A stretch of DNA of 64,000 bases from UBA9300 sp032260385 (GTDB taxonomy: Bacteria; Bacteroidota; Bacteroidia; Bacteroidales; VadinHA17): assembly GCA_032260385.1 (NCBI GenBank), contig JAVVEL010000010.1, positions 20,589 through 84,588 of the forward strand. Reading direction: 5' to 3'. Both the position numbers and the translations under genes were made by a program. Under the pieces are notes generated by a model. That model was not told the DNA's origin, did no database searches, and was given only the letters and a program-made list of their open reading frames with translations. This document shows, piece after piece, positions 1 through 8,659 of the stretch. Each line of letters opens with the position of its first letter. The stretch's first letter is position 1.

Positions 1-1
1 T

Positions 2-331
2 ATTCTTATCTTTTCTCTTGTGGTTTCCTCAATGGCTGATCTTAGTATTATCTTCAGCATAAAATATATCAACCTCTTCCTTTTTGTACTTTACGCCTAT
101 TTCGGATCGATGCTGCTGCACCTCCTTCTTTCAATATTGTTCAGGGTAGATACCGATAATTATCTTATTACCACGACAGCCCTCATTTATTCACCACCCT
201 TTGTTCCTGTTGTGGCTGCCGCACTGAAGAACAAGGATGTGATCACCACAGGACTAACGGTAGGCTTAATAGGTTATGTAGTGGGTAATTACCTGGCCGT
301 GCCTCTGGCCTATTTGTTAAAAGCACTCTAA
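2..331 (+). CDS. DUF819 family membrane protein, C-terminal part
   Basis: The reading frame is open to the left edge of the window, so only about the last 109 residues of a longer integral membrane protein are present. Two hydrophobic helices are visible (around the FLFVLYAYFG stretch and the final GYVVGNYLAVPLAYLL). The segment SPPFVPVVAAALKN followed by TGLTVGLIGY is typical of the end of DUF819 (YjcL-like) proteins, a poorly characterised multi-spanning transporter-like family. The GTG at 20 is unlikely to be the start because coding continues upstream of it. The stop overlaps the stop of the convergent outer-membrane gene by 4 bp. Substrate is unknown. Confidence 0.75.
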   Translation: MLIFSLVVSSMADLSIIFSIKYINLFLFVLYAYFGSMLLHLLLSILFRVDTDNYLITTTALIYSPPFVPVVAAALKNKDVITTGLTVGLIGYVVGNYLAVPLAYLLKAL

Positions 332-1656
332 AACAGGTAATTAAGTCCTATATAGAAACCAATATTTCCGTCCTGTTCATTAAAGGCTTTCCCGAAGTCG
401 GCCGAGATAATGAAATTCTCATTCATCACAACCCGTAATCCGGCACCAGCGCTGATATGCATTTTCTCACTGCCGGGATTGAAATAATCGCTGACCTGGT
501 CTCCTTCAGGCATTGATGCCTGGTCAGGGATCTCAATATCAACTTTTTTGGTTACCATACCAAAATCACTGAATCCGACAAAACCAATATAAAAATTCTG
601 GTTAATAAGGCTGAACCTTATTGCTTTCCACCTGAATTCAGCATTGGCATAAAACAGTCCGTCCCCTACAATTCTGTTCCTGAGCACTCCCCTGACATTC
701 TTGCTTCCGCCAAGGCCTTCAGAGGTAGTACCGGCAAGGACTGAGGTGATAATCTGGTTCTGATGGTACCAGGGCACATTGCCAGCTATTGTAGTCTGGT
801 AACCAAGTCGGTATGCAAAGGATAGGTCTCTTGGAATGATGGTGAAATATTGCCGGTAGATTGCAAAAAACTTTGCAAAGCCTGCATCACCCAGGAAGGA
901 GGGTGATGCCTCCACCCCTGTTTCAAACCATATGCCTTTCATTGCATTTGCTTCAAAATCGCGGCTGTCATAGGTGACCCCTGCCTTGAGGGTGGTGATA
1001 AAGCCACCTTCGCCTTCATCAGTGCCTATGAGGCCCCAGTCAATATAATGCTGGTAGAGGCCGGGAATATCGGGAAGGAGGTCTTCCTCATCCTTGCCTT
1101 CATTTAGTTTTTCCAGGTTAACGGGTGCAAACCGGAAACTTTTTAATTCCAGACCGGCATTCCACTGGAAATATTCGCCGGCAAGTTTACCTTTTACATC
1201 GTTTTTAAACCTAAAGAGTTTGCGGTCTGTATTATAAAACAATCTTGATTTATAGGTAGCGGCATCAAGGTCACTGTCGGTCCAGTCGGCATTATAGACG
1301 GCATCATAGCCGTTGAATCCGTAGAAATCGTAGGCCTGGTCTGTCAGGTAAGCCAGGTCGGATGTAAGACTTATTCCGGGGATAAGTGACTTGGTTTCAT
1401 ACATCAAACGGTAAATACTGCTACCTTTTGTGAACCTTGAAACTTCGATGTAAAATTTCTGATTATAAACAGGGTATTTTGATCCGTCTCCATAATCAAA
1501 AAGGTTGACAACGGCTCCATACTGGAAACCCAGGTCAGTGCTGAAGGTAATGGCAGGAAGGGCTCCGAAATTCCAGCCGGTCTTAATTTTTTCTTCCTGG
1601 GAGAAAGCTGACAGGGAGAGCATCAAAATCAGGATTAAGGCAGAGATTTTTTTCAT
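328..1656 (-). CDS. outer-membrane beta-barrel protein (BamA/TamA-type surface antigen barrel)
   Basis: 442 residues with a cleavable signal peptide (MKKISALILILMLSLSAFSQ, cut after about residue 19). The body shows alternating aromatic/polar beta-strand patterns and ends in a phenylalanine (LNYLF), the usual C-terminal outer-membrane insertion signal. The region with GGSKNVRGVLRNRIVGDGL resembles the VRGY-type loop of Omp85-family barrels. No POTRA domains precede the barrel, so this is a stand-alone 'surface antigen' porin rather than BamA itself. It stands alone, divergent from hutI. A TAnnTTTG-type promoter element lies about 31 bp upstream of its ATG. Ligand or cargo cannot be told. Confidence 0.75.
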   Translation of the reverse strand: MKKISALILILMLSLSAFSQEEKIKTGWNFGALPAITFSTDLGFQYGAVVNLFDYGDGSKYPVYNQKFYIEVSRFTKGSSIYRLMYETKSLIPGISLTSDLAYLTDQAYDFYGFNGYDAVYNADWTDSDLDAATYKSRLFYNTDRKLFRFKNDVKGKLAGEYFQWNAGLELKSFRFAPVNLEKLNEGKDEEDLLPDIPGLYQHYIDWGLIGTDEGEGGFITTLKAGVTYDSRDFEANAMKGIWFETGVEASPSFLGDAGFAKFFAIYRQYFTIIPRDLSFAYRLGYQTTIAGNVPWYHQNQIITSVLAGTTSEGLGGSKNVRGVLRNRIVGDGLFYANAEFRWKAIRFSLINQNFYIGFVGFSDFGMVTKKVDIEIPDQASMPEGDQVSDYFNPGSEKMHISAGAGLRVVMNENFIISADFGKAFNEQDGNIGFYIGLNYLF

Positions 1657-1686
1657 TTGGGTAAGGCTTCGTTAATTAGTAATGGC

Positions 1687-1694
1687 CAAAAATA
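1687..1694 (-). promoter_or_regulatory. possible -7 element (TATTTTTG) of the barrel gene
   Basis: Read on the minus strand this is TATTTTTG, matching the Bacteroidota -7 consensus TAnnTTTG, 30 bp before the barrel ATG. No convincing TTG box was found 18-21 bp further upstream, so this rests on one element only. Confidence 0.3.
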
Positions 1695-1738
1695 AGAAAA
1701 AATATTGTTACCTTAGCTGATCCCAAAAACCATATTAC

Positions 1739-2992
1739 ATGGACATTCTCATAAGAAATATTAAAGGGCTTGTGCAGGTTGAGAATGAAGCTGTTAAGTA
1801 CAAGTCCGGAGCAACAATGTCTGAATTGCGAATAATAAGCAATGCATGGCTGCATTTAAAGGATGGAATCATTTTTTCATTCGGGGAAATGAATAACTAC
1901 CCGGGAGATTTACCGGAAGCTGAGATCATTGATGCCGGTGGGAGATTTGTCCTGCCTTCATACTGTGATTCACATACCCATATTGTGTATGCAGGGAGCA
2001 GGGAGATAGAATACAGGGATAAGATAAGAGGCCTTTCATACGAGGAGATAGCAAAAAGGGGAGGAGGCATAATTAATTCATCTAAATTGCTTCAGAGGAC
2101 ATCGGAAGATGAGCTCTACGAACAATCAATGGTAAGGATAAATGAAATAATTTCGCTGGGAACAGGTGCTGTTGAGATTAAGAGTGGTTACGGACTGACA
2201 ACGGAAGCGGAATTAAAAATGCTGAGAGTGATTAAACGCATAAAAGAAAACACACCACTTACCGTAAAAGCCACTTTTCTTGGTGCTCATGCAGTGCCTG
2301 CAGAATACAGGCACGACCAGACAAAATATGTTGACCTGGTGATAAACGAAATGATACCTGCAGTTGCGGCTGAAGACCTTGCTGATTTTATTGATGTGTT
2401 CTGTGATAAGGGATTTTTTACCGTTGAAGAAACGGAACGCATTCTGATGGCTGGAATTAAGTACGGCATGCGACCTAAAATACATGCCAATGAACTGGCA
2501 TATTCAGGAGGTATACAAACAGGAACCAGGTATGAAGCCCTTTCGGTTGATCACCTTGAATTTACAGGTAAAGATGAAATTGAGGCATTGAAAAAGAGCG
2601 AAACAATGCCAACCCTGCTGCCCGGGGCCTCATTTTTTCTTGGAATGGATGATCCTCCTGTCAGGAAAATGATAGAAAGTGGCCTGCCCCTGGCACTTGC
2701 CTCTGATTATAATCCTGGCTCATCCCCCTCAGGAGACATGAAATTAGTGATGTCGCTTGCCTGTATAAAGCTAAGGATGCTGCCCGAGGAAGCATTAAAT
2801 GCATCAACTATTAACGGAGCAGCTGCAATGGGTATTTCAGATAGCCATGGATCAATATGTAAGGGTAAGGTGGCAAATGTATTTATTACAAAGGAAATAC
2901 CTTCATATGAGTTTATGCCCTATGCATACGGGAGTAAGCTCGTTGATACGGTGATTCTTAACGGGTATGTAGTAGATGGATTAATGGAATGA
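1739..2992 (+). CDS. hutI: imidazolonepropionase
   Basis: 417 residues, the usual length of HutI. It hydrolyses 4-imidazolone-5-propionate to N-formimino-L-glutamate in cytosolic histidine degradation. Seen: the amidohydrolase metal motif DSHTH (H79, H81), the substrate-loop AKRGGGI, the HAVPAEY segment, the later metal His in HANELAYSGG, and the catalytic Asp in LASDYNPGS. ftcD, the next enzyme in the pathway, begins 73 bp downstream on the same strand, so the two probably form an operon. Histidase (hutH) and urocanase (hutU) are not in the window. Oddity: the last codons and the TGA lie inside an 8-bp tandem repeat (ATGGAATG). Confidence 0.95.
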   Translation: MDILIRNIKGLVQVENEAVKYKSGATMSELRIISNAWLHLKDGIIFSFGEMNNYPGDLPEAEIIDAGGRFVLPSYCDSHTHIVYAGSREIEYRDKIRGLSYEEIAKRGGGIINSSKLLQRTSEDELYEQSMVRINEIISLGTGAVEIKSGYGLTTEAELKMLRVIKRIKENTPLTVKATFLGAHAVPAEYRHDQTKYVDLVINEMIPAVAAEDLADFIDVFCDKGFFTVEETERILMAGIKYGMRPKIHANELAYSGGIQTGTRYEALSVDHLEFTGKDEIEALKKSETMPTLLPGASFFLGMDDPPVRKMIESGLPLALASDYNPGSSPSGDMKLVMSLACIKLRMLPEEALNASTINGAAAMGISDSHGSICKGKVANVFITKEIPSYEFMPYAYGSKLVDTVILNGYVVDGLME

Positions 2993-3006
2993 TGGAATGA
3001 TGGAAC
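2984..3006 (+). repeat. 8-bp tandem repeat ATGGAATG, nearly three copies
   Basis: ATGGAATG occurs at 2984 and 2992, then ATGGAAC at 3000. The hutI stop codon (2990-2992) is formed within the first two copies, so extra copies would not alter the protein. A short TTTAAC-rich stretch (3034-3061) follows immediately before ftcD. Confidence 0.8.
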
Positions 3007-3065
3007 AGAGCCCCGGGTGAGCGGAGCCAGTTTTAACGATTAACTATTTAACAATTTAACAAAAC

Positions 3066-4754
3066 ATGGTGTCAGAACAAATTATAGAATGTGTACCAAA
3101 TTTCAGTGAAGGAAGCGACATGTCAATTATTAAAGGGATCACTGATGTTATTGAAGCAATCGATGGTATCAGTCTTCTTGATGTAGATCCCGGCAAGGAT
3201 ACCAACAGAACGGTTGTTACCTTTGTCGGGCCTCCCCTCCAGGTTGTTGAAGCAGCATTTAATGCAGTAAAAACAGCTGCCGGTCTGATCGATATGTCCA
3301 AACACAAGGGGGCACATCCGAGGATGGGAGCCACCGATGTATGTCCCCTGGTACCTGTTGCCGGTATCTCCATGGAAGAGACAGTTGAGTATGCAAGAAA
3401 ACTGGCAGAGAGGATAGGATCTGAACTGTCGATTCCGGTATATTGTTATGAGAATGCCGCATATACTGAAAAAAGGAGGAACCTTGCCAATTGTAGGGCA
3501 GGGGAGTATGAAGGCCTGAAGAAGAAGCTTGCCAACCCGGACTGGAAGCCTGATCACGGACCAGCTGTTTTTAATCCGCGAAGTGGCGCCACAGCAGTGG
3601 GAGCCAGGGATTTTCTGGTGGCCTACAATATTAACCTTAATACAACATCCACAAGGCGTGCCAATGCTGTTGCCTTTGATGTAAGGGAAAGGGGACGCGT
3701 AAAGAGGGATGGTAATCCGCTGACAGGTAAGATTGTCAGGGACAAAGACGGAAATACTGTAATGATCCCGGGAAGCCTGAAGGAAGTGAAGGCTATCGGT
3801 TGGTATATTGAAGAATACGGTATAGCCCAGATATCAATGAACCTCACAAACATATCAGTCACCCCCGTCCATATTGCTTTTGATGAGGTATGCAGGAGTG
3901 CTGAATCAAGAGGTTTGAGGGTTACCGGTTCTGAACTTGTTGGACTGATACCTCTTTCAGCCCTGCTCGATGCCGGGAGGTATTTTCTCAGAAAGCAGAA
4001 AAGATCTACAGGTGTGCCGGATAGTGAACTCATTAAGATAGCTGTTAAATCAATGGGACTGGATGAGCTTGGGGAGTTTAAGCCTGAAGAAAAAATAATT
4101 GAATACAAAATAAGGAATAAAGAGGAAAAACGACTGGTGTCCCTCAGTCTTGAATCCTTCATGAATGAGACAGCTTCAGAATCGGTTGCACCGGGAGGAG
4201 GCTCAGTGTCGGCCTACCTGGGGGCGCTGGGTACAGCCCTTGGTTCAATGGCAGCCAATATTTCATCGCACAAGAGGGGGTGGGATGACAGGTGGGAGGA
4301 GTTTTCAGCCTGGGCAGAAAGGGGAAAGCTGATACAGAATGAGTTGATAAAGCTTGTTGATGAAGATACCAGGGCCTTTAATATGATCATGAAGGCGTTT
4401 AAAATGCCCAAACAGAGCGAGGAAGAAAAGAAAGAAAGAAAAGACGCCATTGAAGAAGCAACAAAACAAGCAATACTGGTCCCTTTCAAAGTTATGGAGA
4501 TTGCTTTTGAATCATATGAGCTTATAGAGGAGATGGTAAAAGAAGGAAACCCGAACTCGGTCACTGATGCCGGTGTCGGGGCACTGGCTGTCCGCTCATG
4601 CATAAAAGGCGCCTACCTTAACGTTTGTGTTAATACCAAAGGACTGGAGGATGCAAAATTCGGAGAGGAAATAAAAGCCAGGGCAGCTGAGCTTAATGCC
4701 AGGTCTGAAAAAACAGAAAAACAGATTGTCGATAAGGTGCTGGCCTGCTTATAA
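3066..4754 (+). CDS. ftcD: glutamate formimidoyltransferase / formimidoyltetrahydrofolate cyclodeaminase (bifunctional)
   Basis: 562 residues carrying both halves of the FTCD enzyme. Residues about 1-300 are the formiminotransferase: ECVPNFSEG at the N terminus, DVDPGKDTNRTVVTFVGPP, and KGAHPRMGATDVCPLVPV with the catalytic His region. Residues about 360-562 are the all-helical cyclodeaminase, starting at ESVAPGGGSVSAYLGALG. It transfers the formimino group of N-formiminoglutamate to tetrahydrofolate, then deaminates it to methenyl-THF, feeding one-carbon metabolism and yielding glutamate. It follows hutI in the same direction. The fusion is like the vertebrate enzyme and is also known from Bacteroidota. 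Start ATG at 3066 is the only good one, with MVSEQIIECVPNFSEG placing the conserved motif correctly. Confidence 0.95.
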   Translation: MVSEQIIECVPNFSEGSDMSIIKGITDVIEAIDGISLLDVDPGKDTNRTVVTFVGPPLQVVEAAFNAVKTAAGLIDMSKHKGAHPRMGATDVCPLVPVAGISMEETVEYARKLAERIGSELSIPVYCYENAAYTEKRRNLANCRAGEYEGLKKKLANPDWKPDHGPAVFNPRSGATAVGARDFLVAYNINLNTTSTRRANAVAFDVRERGRVKRDGNPLTGKIVRDKDGNTVMIPGSLKEVKAIGWYIEEYGIAQISMNLTNISVTPVHIAFDEVCRSAESRGLRVTGSELVGLIPLSALLDAGRYFLRKQKRSTGVPDSELIKIAVKSMGLDELGEFKPEEKIIEYKIRNKEEKRLVSLSLESFMNETASESVAPGGGSVSAYLGALGTALGSMAANISSHKRGWDDRWEEFSAWAERGKLIQNELIKLVDEDTRAFNMIMKAFKMPKQSEEEKKERKDAIEEATKQAILVPFKVMEIAFESYELIEEMVKEGNPNSVTDAGVGALAVRSCIKGAYLNVCVNTKGLEDAKFGEEIKARAAELNARSEKTEKQIVDKVLACL

Positions 4755-4883
4755 GTTCCTTCTTCTCCGGTAATCGGATTTACTTACCCTGTTTCTTAGC
4801 TTCCTGTTAATGATTTTCATAATAAAATAAACCACCAGCAGGACGACTATTATTATTATTATGGGAAGCAGTTCGTCGAACAT
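4749..4883 (-). CDS. small single-span membrane protein (44 aa)
   Basis: A short frame between ftcD and the NlpC gene: ATG at 4881-4883, TAA at 4749-4751. The product begins MFDELLP, has one strongly hydrophobic helix (residues about 8-23, five consecutive Ile then VVLLVVYFI), and ends with a basic tail (KIINRKLRNR ... DYRRRRNL), as expected for an inner-membrane peptide with a cytoplasmic positive tail. Its stop overlaps the end of ftcD by 6 bp on the opposite strand. The ATA-rich run could also be a low-complexity accident. I do not recognise a family, and no function is proposed. Confidence 0.4.
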   Translation of the reverse strand: MFDELLPIIIIIVVLLVVYFIMKIINRKLRNRVSKSDYRRRRNL

Positions 4884-4985
4884 AGTACTTAATTGTTTAG
4901 GGGTTTGGAGGTTCAGGGCTTGTTTAATCGTTGAAATGTTTAATTGTTGAATTGGTTTGTTTAATTGTTTAACTGTTGAAGCGGG
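4884..4985. repeat. AT-rich imperfect repeats (TTTAATTGTT / GTTGAA units)
   Basis: Intergenic stretch made of imperfect copies of TTTAATTGTT and GTTGAAT, with a GGTTCAGGG motif at 4910-4918 that recurs in the 9-bp repeat at 48.4 kb. It lies downstream of the minus-strand NlpC gene. No ORF was seen apart from the 44-residue one next door. Confidence 0.5.
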
Positions 4986-4992
4986 AGTTTTA

Positions 4993-5757
4993 TTAATCTT
5001 TAATCATAAGTCTTTTGATGGTCCTCAGCCGGTGGGTATATTTCTTCAGTGTTTCATTATAGATTCCCTGGTGGTCAATCCTGTCAATTCTGACCTTGCC
5101 GGAGCAATGAATCACATAAGCTTTCCCGAGGGCAAGACCCACATGAGTGATATTTCCCTGGTCATTATCAAAGAAAAGAAGGTCACCTTCCCGCGCTTCA
5201 TCAATGAAACTGACAGTGTTTCCGGCCTCTGCCTGTTTGAAGCTGTCGCGGGGCAGCTTATACCCATGTATCTTATAGACTGTCTGTGTCAGTCCGGAGC
5301 AATCAAGTCCGCTGCCTGTCCTTCCACCCCAGAGGTAGGGGCAGTTGAGGAAGCGCATCGCCGTTTGTCCGACAGGCTCATCCGGTGGACCCAGGGTAAC
5401 TTCAGAAAAGGCAGTGAATTTATTGCCACCTATTTCAAATGAATTCCCGGCTTTTTTATAATTATATATTTCAGACCCTGCTTCAAGGATGAGTGAGTTT
5501 CCGTTTTTATCGGTAAAAACGCTTCTGTTTGCAAGTATTTCACTGCTCTTGCCTTCCTGGTCTGCATAGCAAAGGTGATGATCGGCATCGAGCCAGCCCT
5601 CATAACCGTCAAATTCGTTTCTTACCTTAATCCAGCCGGCTGACCTGTCCATCTGTGTATATTTTTCACCAAAGAGGAGCTGGCTTCCCTGTTCACTCCT
5701 GTGGGAGGGTCCCATTCTCATGGGCACAAAAACATTGGCACAGATCAACTTTTCCAT
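4993..5757 (-). CDS. C40 (NlpC/P60) cysteine peptidase with SH3-type N-terminal domains
   Basis: 254 residues. The C-terminal half is an NlpC/P60 endopeptidase with the triad visible: C153 in LDCSG, H205 in ITHVGL and H217 in VIHCSG. The N-terminal about 125 residues form two small SH3b-like lobes (GWIKVRNEFDGYEGWL and the following beta-rich part), the arrangement of gamma-D-glutamyl-L-diamino-acid peptidases that trim murein tetrapeptides (dipeptidyl-peptidase VI / YkfC type). No signal peptide is present, which favours a cytosolic role in recycling muropeptides rather than wall lysis. It is the last gene of the minus-strand run, 6 bp after the DUF5606 gene. Confidence 0.88.
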   Translation of the reverse strand: MEKLICANVFVPMRMGPSHRSEQGSQLLFGEKYTQMDRSAGWIKVRNEFDGYEGWLDADHHLCYADQEGKSSEILANRSVFTDKNGNSLILEAGSEIYNYKKAGNSFEIGGNKFTAFSEVTLGPPDEPVGQTAMRFLNCPYLWGGRTGSGLDCSGLTQTVYKIHGYKLPRDSFKQAEAGNTVSFIDEAREGDLLFFDNDQGNITHVGLALGKAYVIHCSGKVRIDRIDHQGIYNETLKKYTHRLRTIKRLMIKD

Positions 5758-5763
5758 AAAAAT

Positions 5764-6258
5764 TTATTGATCAGTATTAGTCTCTTTATCAACTGAAGTA
5801 TCCGATTCTCCCGGATCTTTCTTTTCATCCTTATTTCCGGATTGTGAATCTTCATCCTCTGCAGAGTCTGTAGCTTCCTTTATAAGCATATCCAGTGAAT
5901 GGAGGATATTATACCATTGCACTATTTTCTTTATATCAGATACATAAACCCTTTCCCTGTCGTATTCGGGCAAGAGTTCACCGAAGTATTTTTTAAGCTC
6001 TGCCGGTGATGACTTATAGTTTATTGTTTCAGCGCCTTCCTCTTTCTCAAATATCTTATCAAAGACTTCCGCAAGAGGTATTTCTTCCGTTTCGGTGAAT
6101 ACTGCTATATCTTCCAGAGAACTTATCTTAGCCGCACCGTGGGCTGAAGTTCTTTTGCCGGTTTCAAGGTTTTCAACTATTACAGCGTTCTTTCCCTGGG
6201 CAATAAATTTATACAAGCCCGGGGAGCCGGCAATTGCCATTAAGTCTTTAAGAACCAT
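5764..6258 (-). CDS. DUF5606 domain protein
   Basis: 164 residues. The first about 135 match the Bacteroidota-specific DUF5606 pattern: start DLMAIAGSPGLYKFIAQGKN, then VENLETGKRT, and a helical SPAELKKYFGELLPEYDRERVY segment. The last 30 residues are acidic and low-complexity (many D, E, S, K) and probably disordered. Function is unknown; the family is small, soluble and widely conserved in the phylum. It sits between the NlpC gene and the TerB-DnaJ gene in the same direction, consistent with a housekeeping role. Confidence 0.85.
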   Translation of the reverse strand: MVLKDLMAIAGSPGLYKFIAQGKNAVIVENLETGKRTSAHGAAKISSLEDIAVFTETEEIPLAEVFDKIFEKEEGAETINYKSSPAELKKYFGELLPEYDRERVYVSDIKKIVQWYNILHSLDMLIKEATDSAEDEDSQSGNKDEKKDPGESDTSVDKETNTDQ

Positions 6259-6291
6259 TGTTATTGTTTTTCAGATTTATAAAAAAATATT

Positions 6292-7026
6292 TCATGACAT
6301 ATTTCTGCTTTTCTTTATTTTTTCGTATGCTTCATTAACCTTCCTGAATTTTTCGTTGGCCACTTCCCTGAAATCTTCTCCAAGGTGGCTTACCATGTCG
6401 GGATGATATTTTCTTGCCATTGACCTGTAAGCCTTTTTTACTTCTTCGTCAGTGGCAGAGGGGTTGATCTCAAGTATTTTATAATAAGCATCATCAGAAG
6501 GCAGGAACATATTTTTTATTGATTCCCTGTCTTTCTGGGTGATATTAAGATATCCTGCAATTACTTCGATAGCATTGAGTTCTCTTTTATCAGCATACCT
6601 GTCTGACAGCGATATACCATAAAGCATATGCATGAGCTGGAGGCGGGATGCATATTCCATATTCCTGCTTATCTGTCTGCATACATCGGCTATGGGGATA
6701 TTCTGTTTAAGCAGGTCCCTGAGCATCAGTAAGGCTTCACCTGCCGTTTCTTCGCCAAATTGGTTTCTGAAGAAATTCCTGACAAAATCGAGCTCTGATT
6801 TCACCACTTTCCCGTCAGCTTTCATAACAGCCGCCACCAGCACTATAAGACTCAGGCCGAAATCTCCCGCGGTAGTCCTGTAATCTCGGCCCCTGTAATT
6901 TGTGGTTGTCGCCTGCTGGCTTTTACCATCGAATATTGAACCGGCAGCAAAACCCAGCAATGCTCCCAGTGGGCCTCCGAGGAACCAGCCCAGACCACCA
7001 CCTATCCATTTGGCATATTTCCCCAT
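6292..7026 (-). CDS. TerB-like plus DnaJ domain protein (DjlA-type co-chaperone)
   Basis: 244 residues with three parts: an N-terminal glycine-rich hydrophobic segment (WIGGGLGWFLGGPLGALLG, residues 7-25) that may insert in the membrane; a TerB-like helical domain (about 50-160, with VMKADGKV); and a C-terminal J domain (about 178-242) carrying the HPD tripeptide in RKYHPDMVSH. This is the order of DjlA, an inner-membrane J-protein that recruits DnaK. It begins 4 bp after coaE ends, in the same transcriptional run. The client is unknown. Confidence 0.85.
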   Translation of the reverse strand: MGKYAKWIGGGLGWFLGGPLGALLGFAAGSIFDGKSQQATTTNYRGRDYRTTAGDFGLSLIVLVAAVMKADGKVVKSELDFVRNFFRNQFGEETAGEALLMLRDLLKQNIPIADVCRQISRNMEYASRLQLMHMLYGISLSDRYADKRELNAIEVIAGYLNITQKDRESIKNMFLPSDDAYYKILEINPSATDEEVKKAYRSMARKYHPDMVSHLGEDFREVANEKFRKVNEAYEKIKKSRNMS

Positions 7027-7030
7027 ATCC

Positions 7031-7624
7031 TCATTTTTTAAGCGCTTCCAATATACTGGTATGAATATTAATTACTGCAGGAATAATCATTTCATTTTCC
7101 GAATTACTTATAATAAAATCAGACCGTTTGACCATGTCTTCCTCCTGCATCTGGTTTTTCACTCTTTCCAATACCTGCTCCCGGCTCATGAGGTTTCTTC
7201 CCATAACCCTGTGTATCCTTTCTTCCAGGGGGGCTGTAACGGTCAGTATTTTATCTACATATTTTTCGGCACCGGCCTCGAAGAGGATGGCTGCCTCGAA
7301 TATTACATAATCTGCATTCTGCCGTTTGCACCATTCCTGGTAGCGGCTAATTACACGCGGGTGTACCAGCGAATTTACCCTTTTGAGCATTAAGTTATTG
7401 TTAAATATTATGGAAGCCAGTTTATTGCGGTCGAGTTTACCCGAGGTATAGAGGTCTTCTCCGATAAGTTCATTAAGGTCATGTCTGAGTTCCCGGTCCG
7501 AATCCATTATTATACGGCCTTCGTCATCAGCGGAAAAAACCGGTAGCCCAAGAACATTAAAAATCTTGCATACCGTTGATTTACCACTTCCTATACCGCC
7601 TGTTATTCCTAACCTGAAAATCAT
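7031..7624 (-). CDS. coaE: dephospho-CoA kinase
   Basis: 197 residues, the standard CoaE length. It phosphorylates dephospho-CoA at the 3'-ribose OH, the last step of coenzyme A synthesis, in the cytosol. The P-loop GITGGIGSGKS occupies residues 6-16. FSADDEGR (substrate Asp) and HPRVISRYQEW match the CoA-binding lid. The start ATG overlaps the ybbR stop by 4 bp (ATGA), indicating translational coupling in the nusB-yajC-ybbR-coaE run. Confidence 0.95.
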   Translation of the reverse strand: MIFRLGITGGIGSGKSTVCKIFNVLGLPVFSADDEGRIIMDSDRELRHDLNELIGEDLYTSGKLDRNKLASIIFNNNLMLKRVNSLVHPRVISRYQEWCKRQNADYVIFEAAILFEAGAEKYVDKILTVTAPLEERIHRVMGRNLMSREQVLERVKNQMQEEDMVKRSDFIISNSENEMIIPAVINIHTSILEALKK

Positions 7625-8631
7625 TTCTTCTCTATAATATATTCAACCTGTCTGGGATTATATCTGACATTACTAATGAAAGCAGGCTGATTAAGCAGTT
7701 CAACATCCAGCCTTTCGACTTTCCTGACATCAAGGTTTTTCAAATCCACAACTGCACCAAGAGGTATTTCCTGTATTTTGTTATAATCGCTAAGTGCAAT
7801 GTTGAACTGAACGCTTACCATATCAGGGAACAGTCTCACTTCAGCAGTATCGGGCATGTTTATTATACGTATTTCAAGGTCTATTACTTCCTCTGTATAT
7901 TGCTCTACCGGAATAGTGATTTCTGCCCTTTTATGGGAAATGCCAACTTTACGCAGGGGTAGCAGCTCCATGTTCCTCATAATTTTTTCATTAACATGAT
8001 TAAATTCGTGGAATTCAGTTTTCACAGACCTGATTGTATCAACGATTGTTGCGGGTCCTGAAATTTCAACCGAATCGGGGTTGGCAGTTATTTTTCCGTT
8101 AATCATAAACTGCTTCTGCAGGTTAATTTTTACATCGGGTATAACCTTCACTTTCTTTACCTTTATTTTATCGAAAATAAAATCAATGGAATCGGGTTGA
8201 ACAGAATTAATTTCGAAGTCACTCCTGATCTGTTTCAAAAAAGTCTCCCTGAGACTATTCGAGCGGATAAAAAATTCCAGTTCTGCTTCATTGTTTTTTA
8301 CAGACAGTCCTGAATTATCGACATCAATTACCAGGGGAGTTTTATTGCCGCTGATCCTTGCTCTCAGTACTGAATATCCGGGCCCCTCCAATTCAAGGCT
8401 CAATTGATCAGGTAATTCATTTACAAGAGCAAGGTTCTCGGGGAAATTAATATATCTTACCGGAAAATCGACCTTGCCGGAAATATTTTTGCTAAGAGCA
8501 TTTATATACCAGAAAATGAATGACAGCAGCAGGAAGAAAGAGAAAATGCCAACATTGCGGTTTAAAAGCTTTGCTTTAAGTAAGCTTAATATGCTTTTTA
8601 TATCTTCCCCGGAGCTTTCTTCCTGATCCAT
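7621..8631 (-). CDS. YbbR-like domain membrane protein
   Basis: 336 residues. A single transmembrane helix near the N terminus (GIFSFFLLLSFIFWYINAL, residues about 28-46) is followed by an extracytoplasmic part with YbbR-like repeats (strands ending ...VEISGPATIVDTI and VDLKNLDV). YbbR proteins in Firmicutes regulate the diadenylate cyclase CdaA; in Bacteroidota the gene travels with yajC and coaE and its role is not settled. A PgpH-like c-di-AMP phosphodiesterase candidate is at 17.6-19.7 kb, which would fit a c-di-AMP link, but that is only inference. Confidence 0.8.
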   Translation of the reverse strand: MDQEESSGEDIKSILSLLKAKLLNRNVGIFSFFLLLSFIFWYINALSKNISGKVDFPVRYINFPENLALVNELPDQLSLELEGPGYSVLRARISGNKTPLVIDVDNSGLSVKNNEAELEFFIRSNSLRETFLKQIRSDFEINSVQPDSIDFIFDKIKVKKVKVIPDVKINLQKQFMINGKITANPDSVEISGPATIVDTIRSVKTEFHEFNHVNEKIMRNMELLPLRKVGISHKRAEITIPVEQYTEEVIDLEIRIINMPDTAEVRLFPDMVSVQFNIALSDYNKIQEIPLGAVVDLKNLDVRKVERLDVELLNQPAFISNVRYNPRQVEYIIEKK

Positions 8632-8659
8632 ATTGCTGTCAGTTTAAAATATTGAAGGA

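Noticed and set aside
4957..5442. 161-codon plus-strand ORF
   Set aside because: Lies opposite the well-supported NlpC/P60 gene; no domain of its own.
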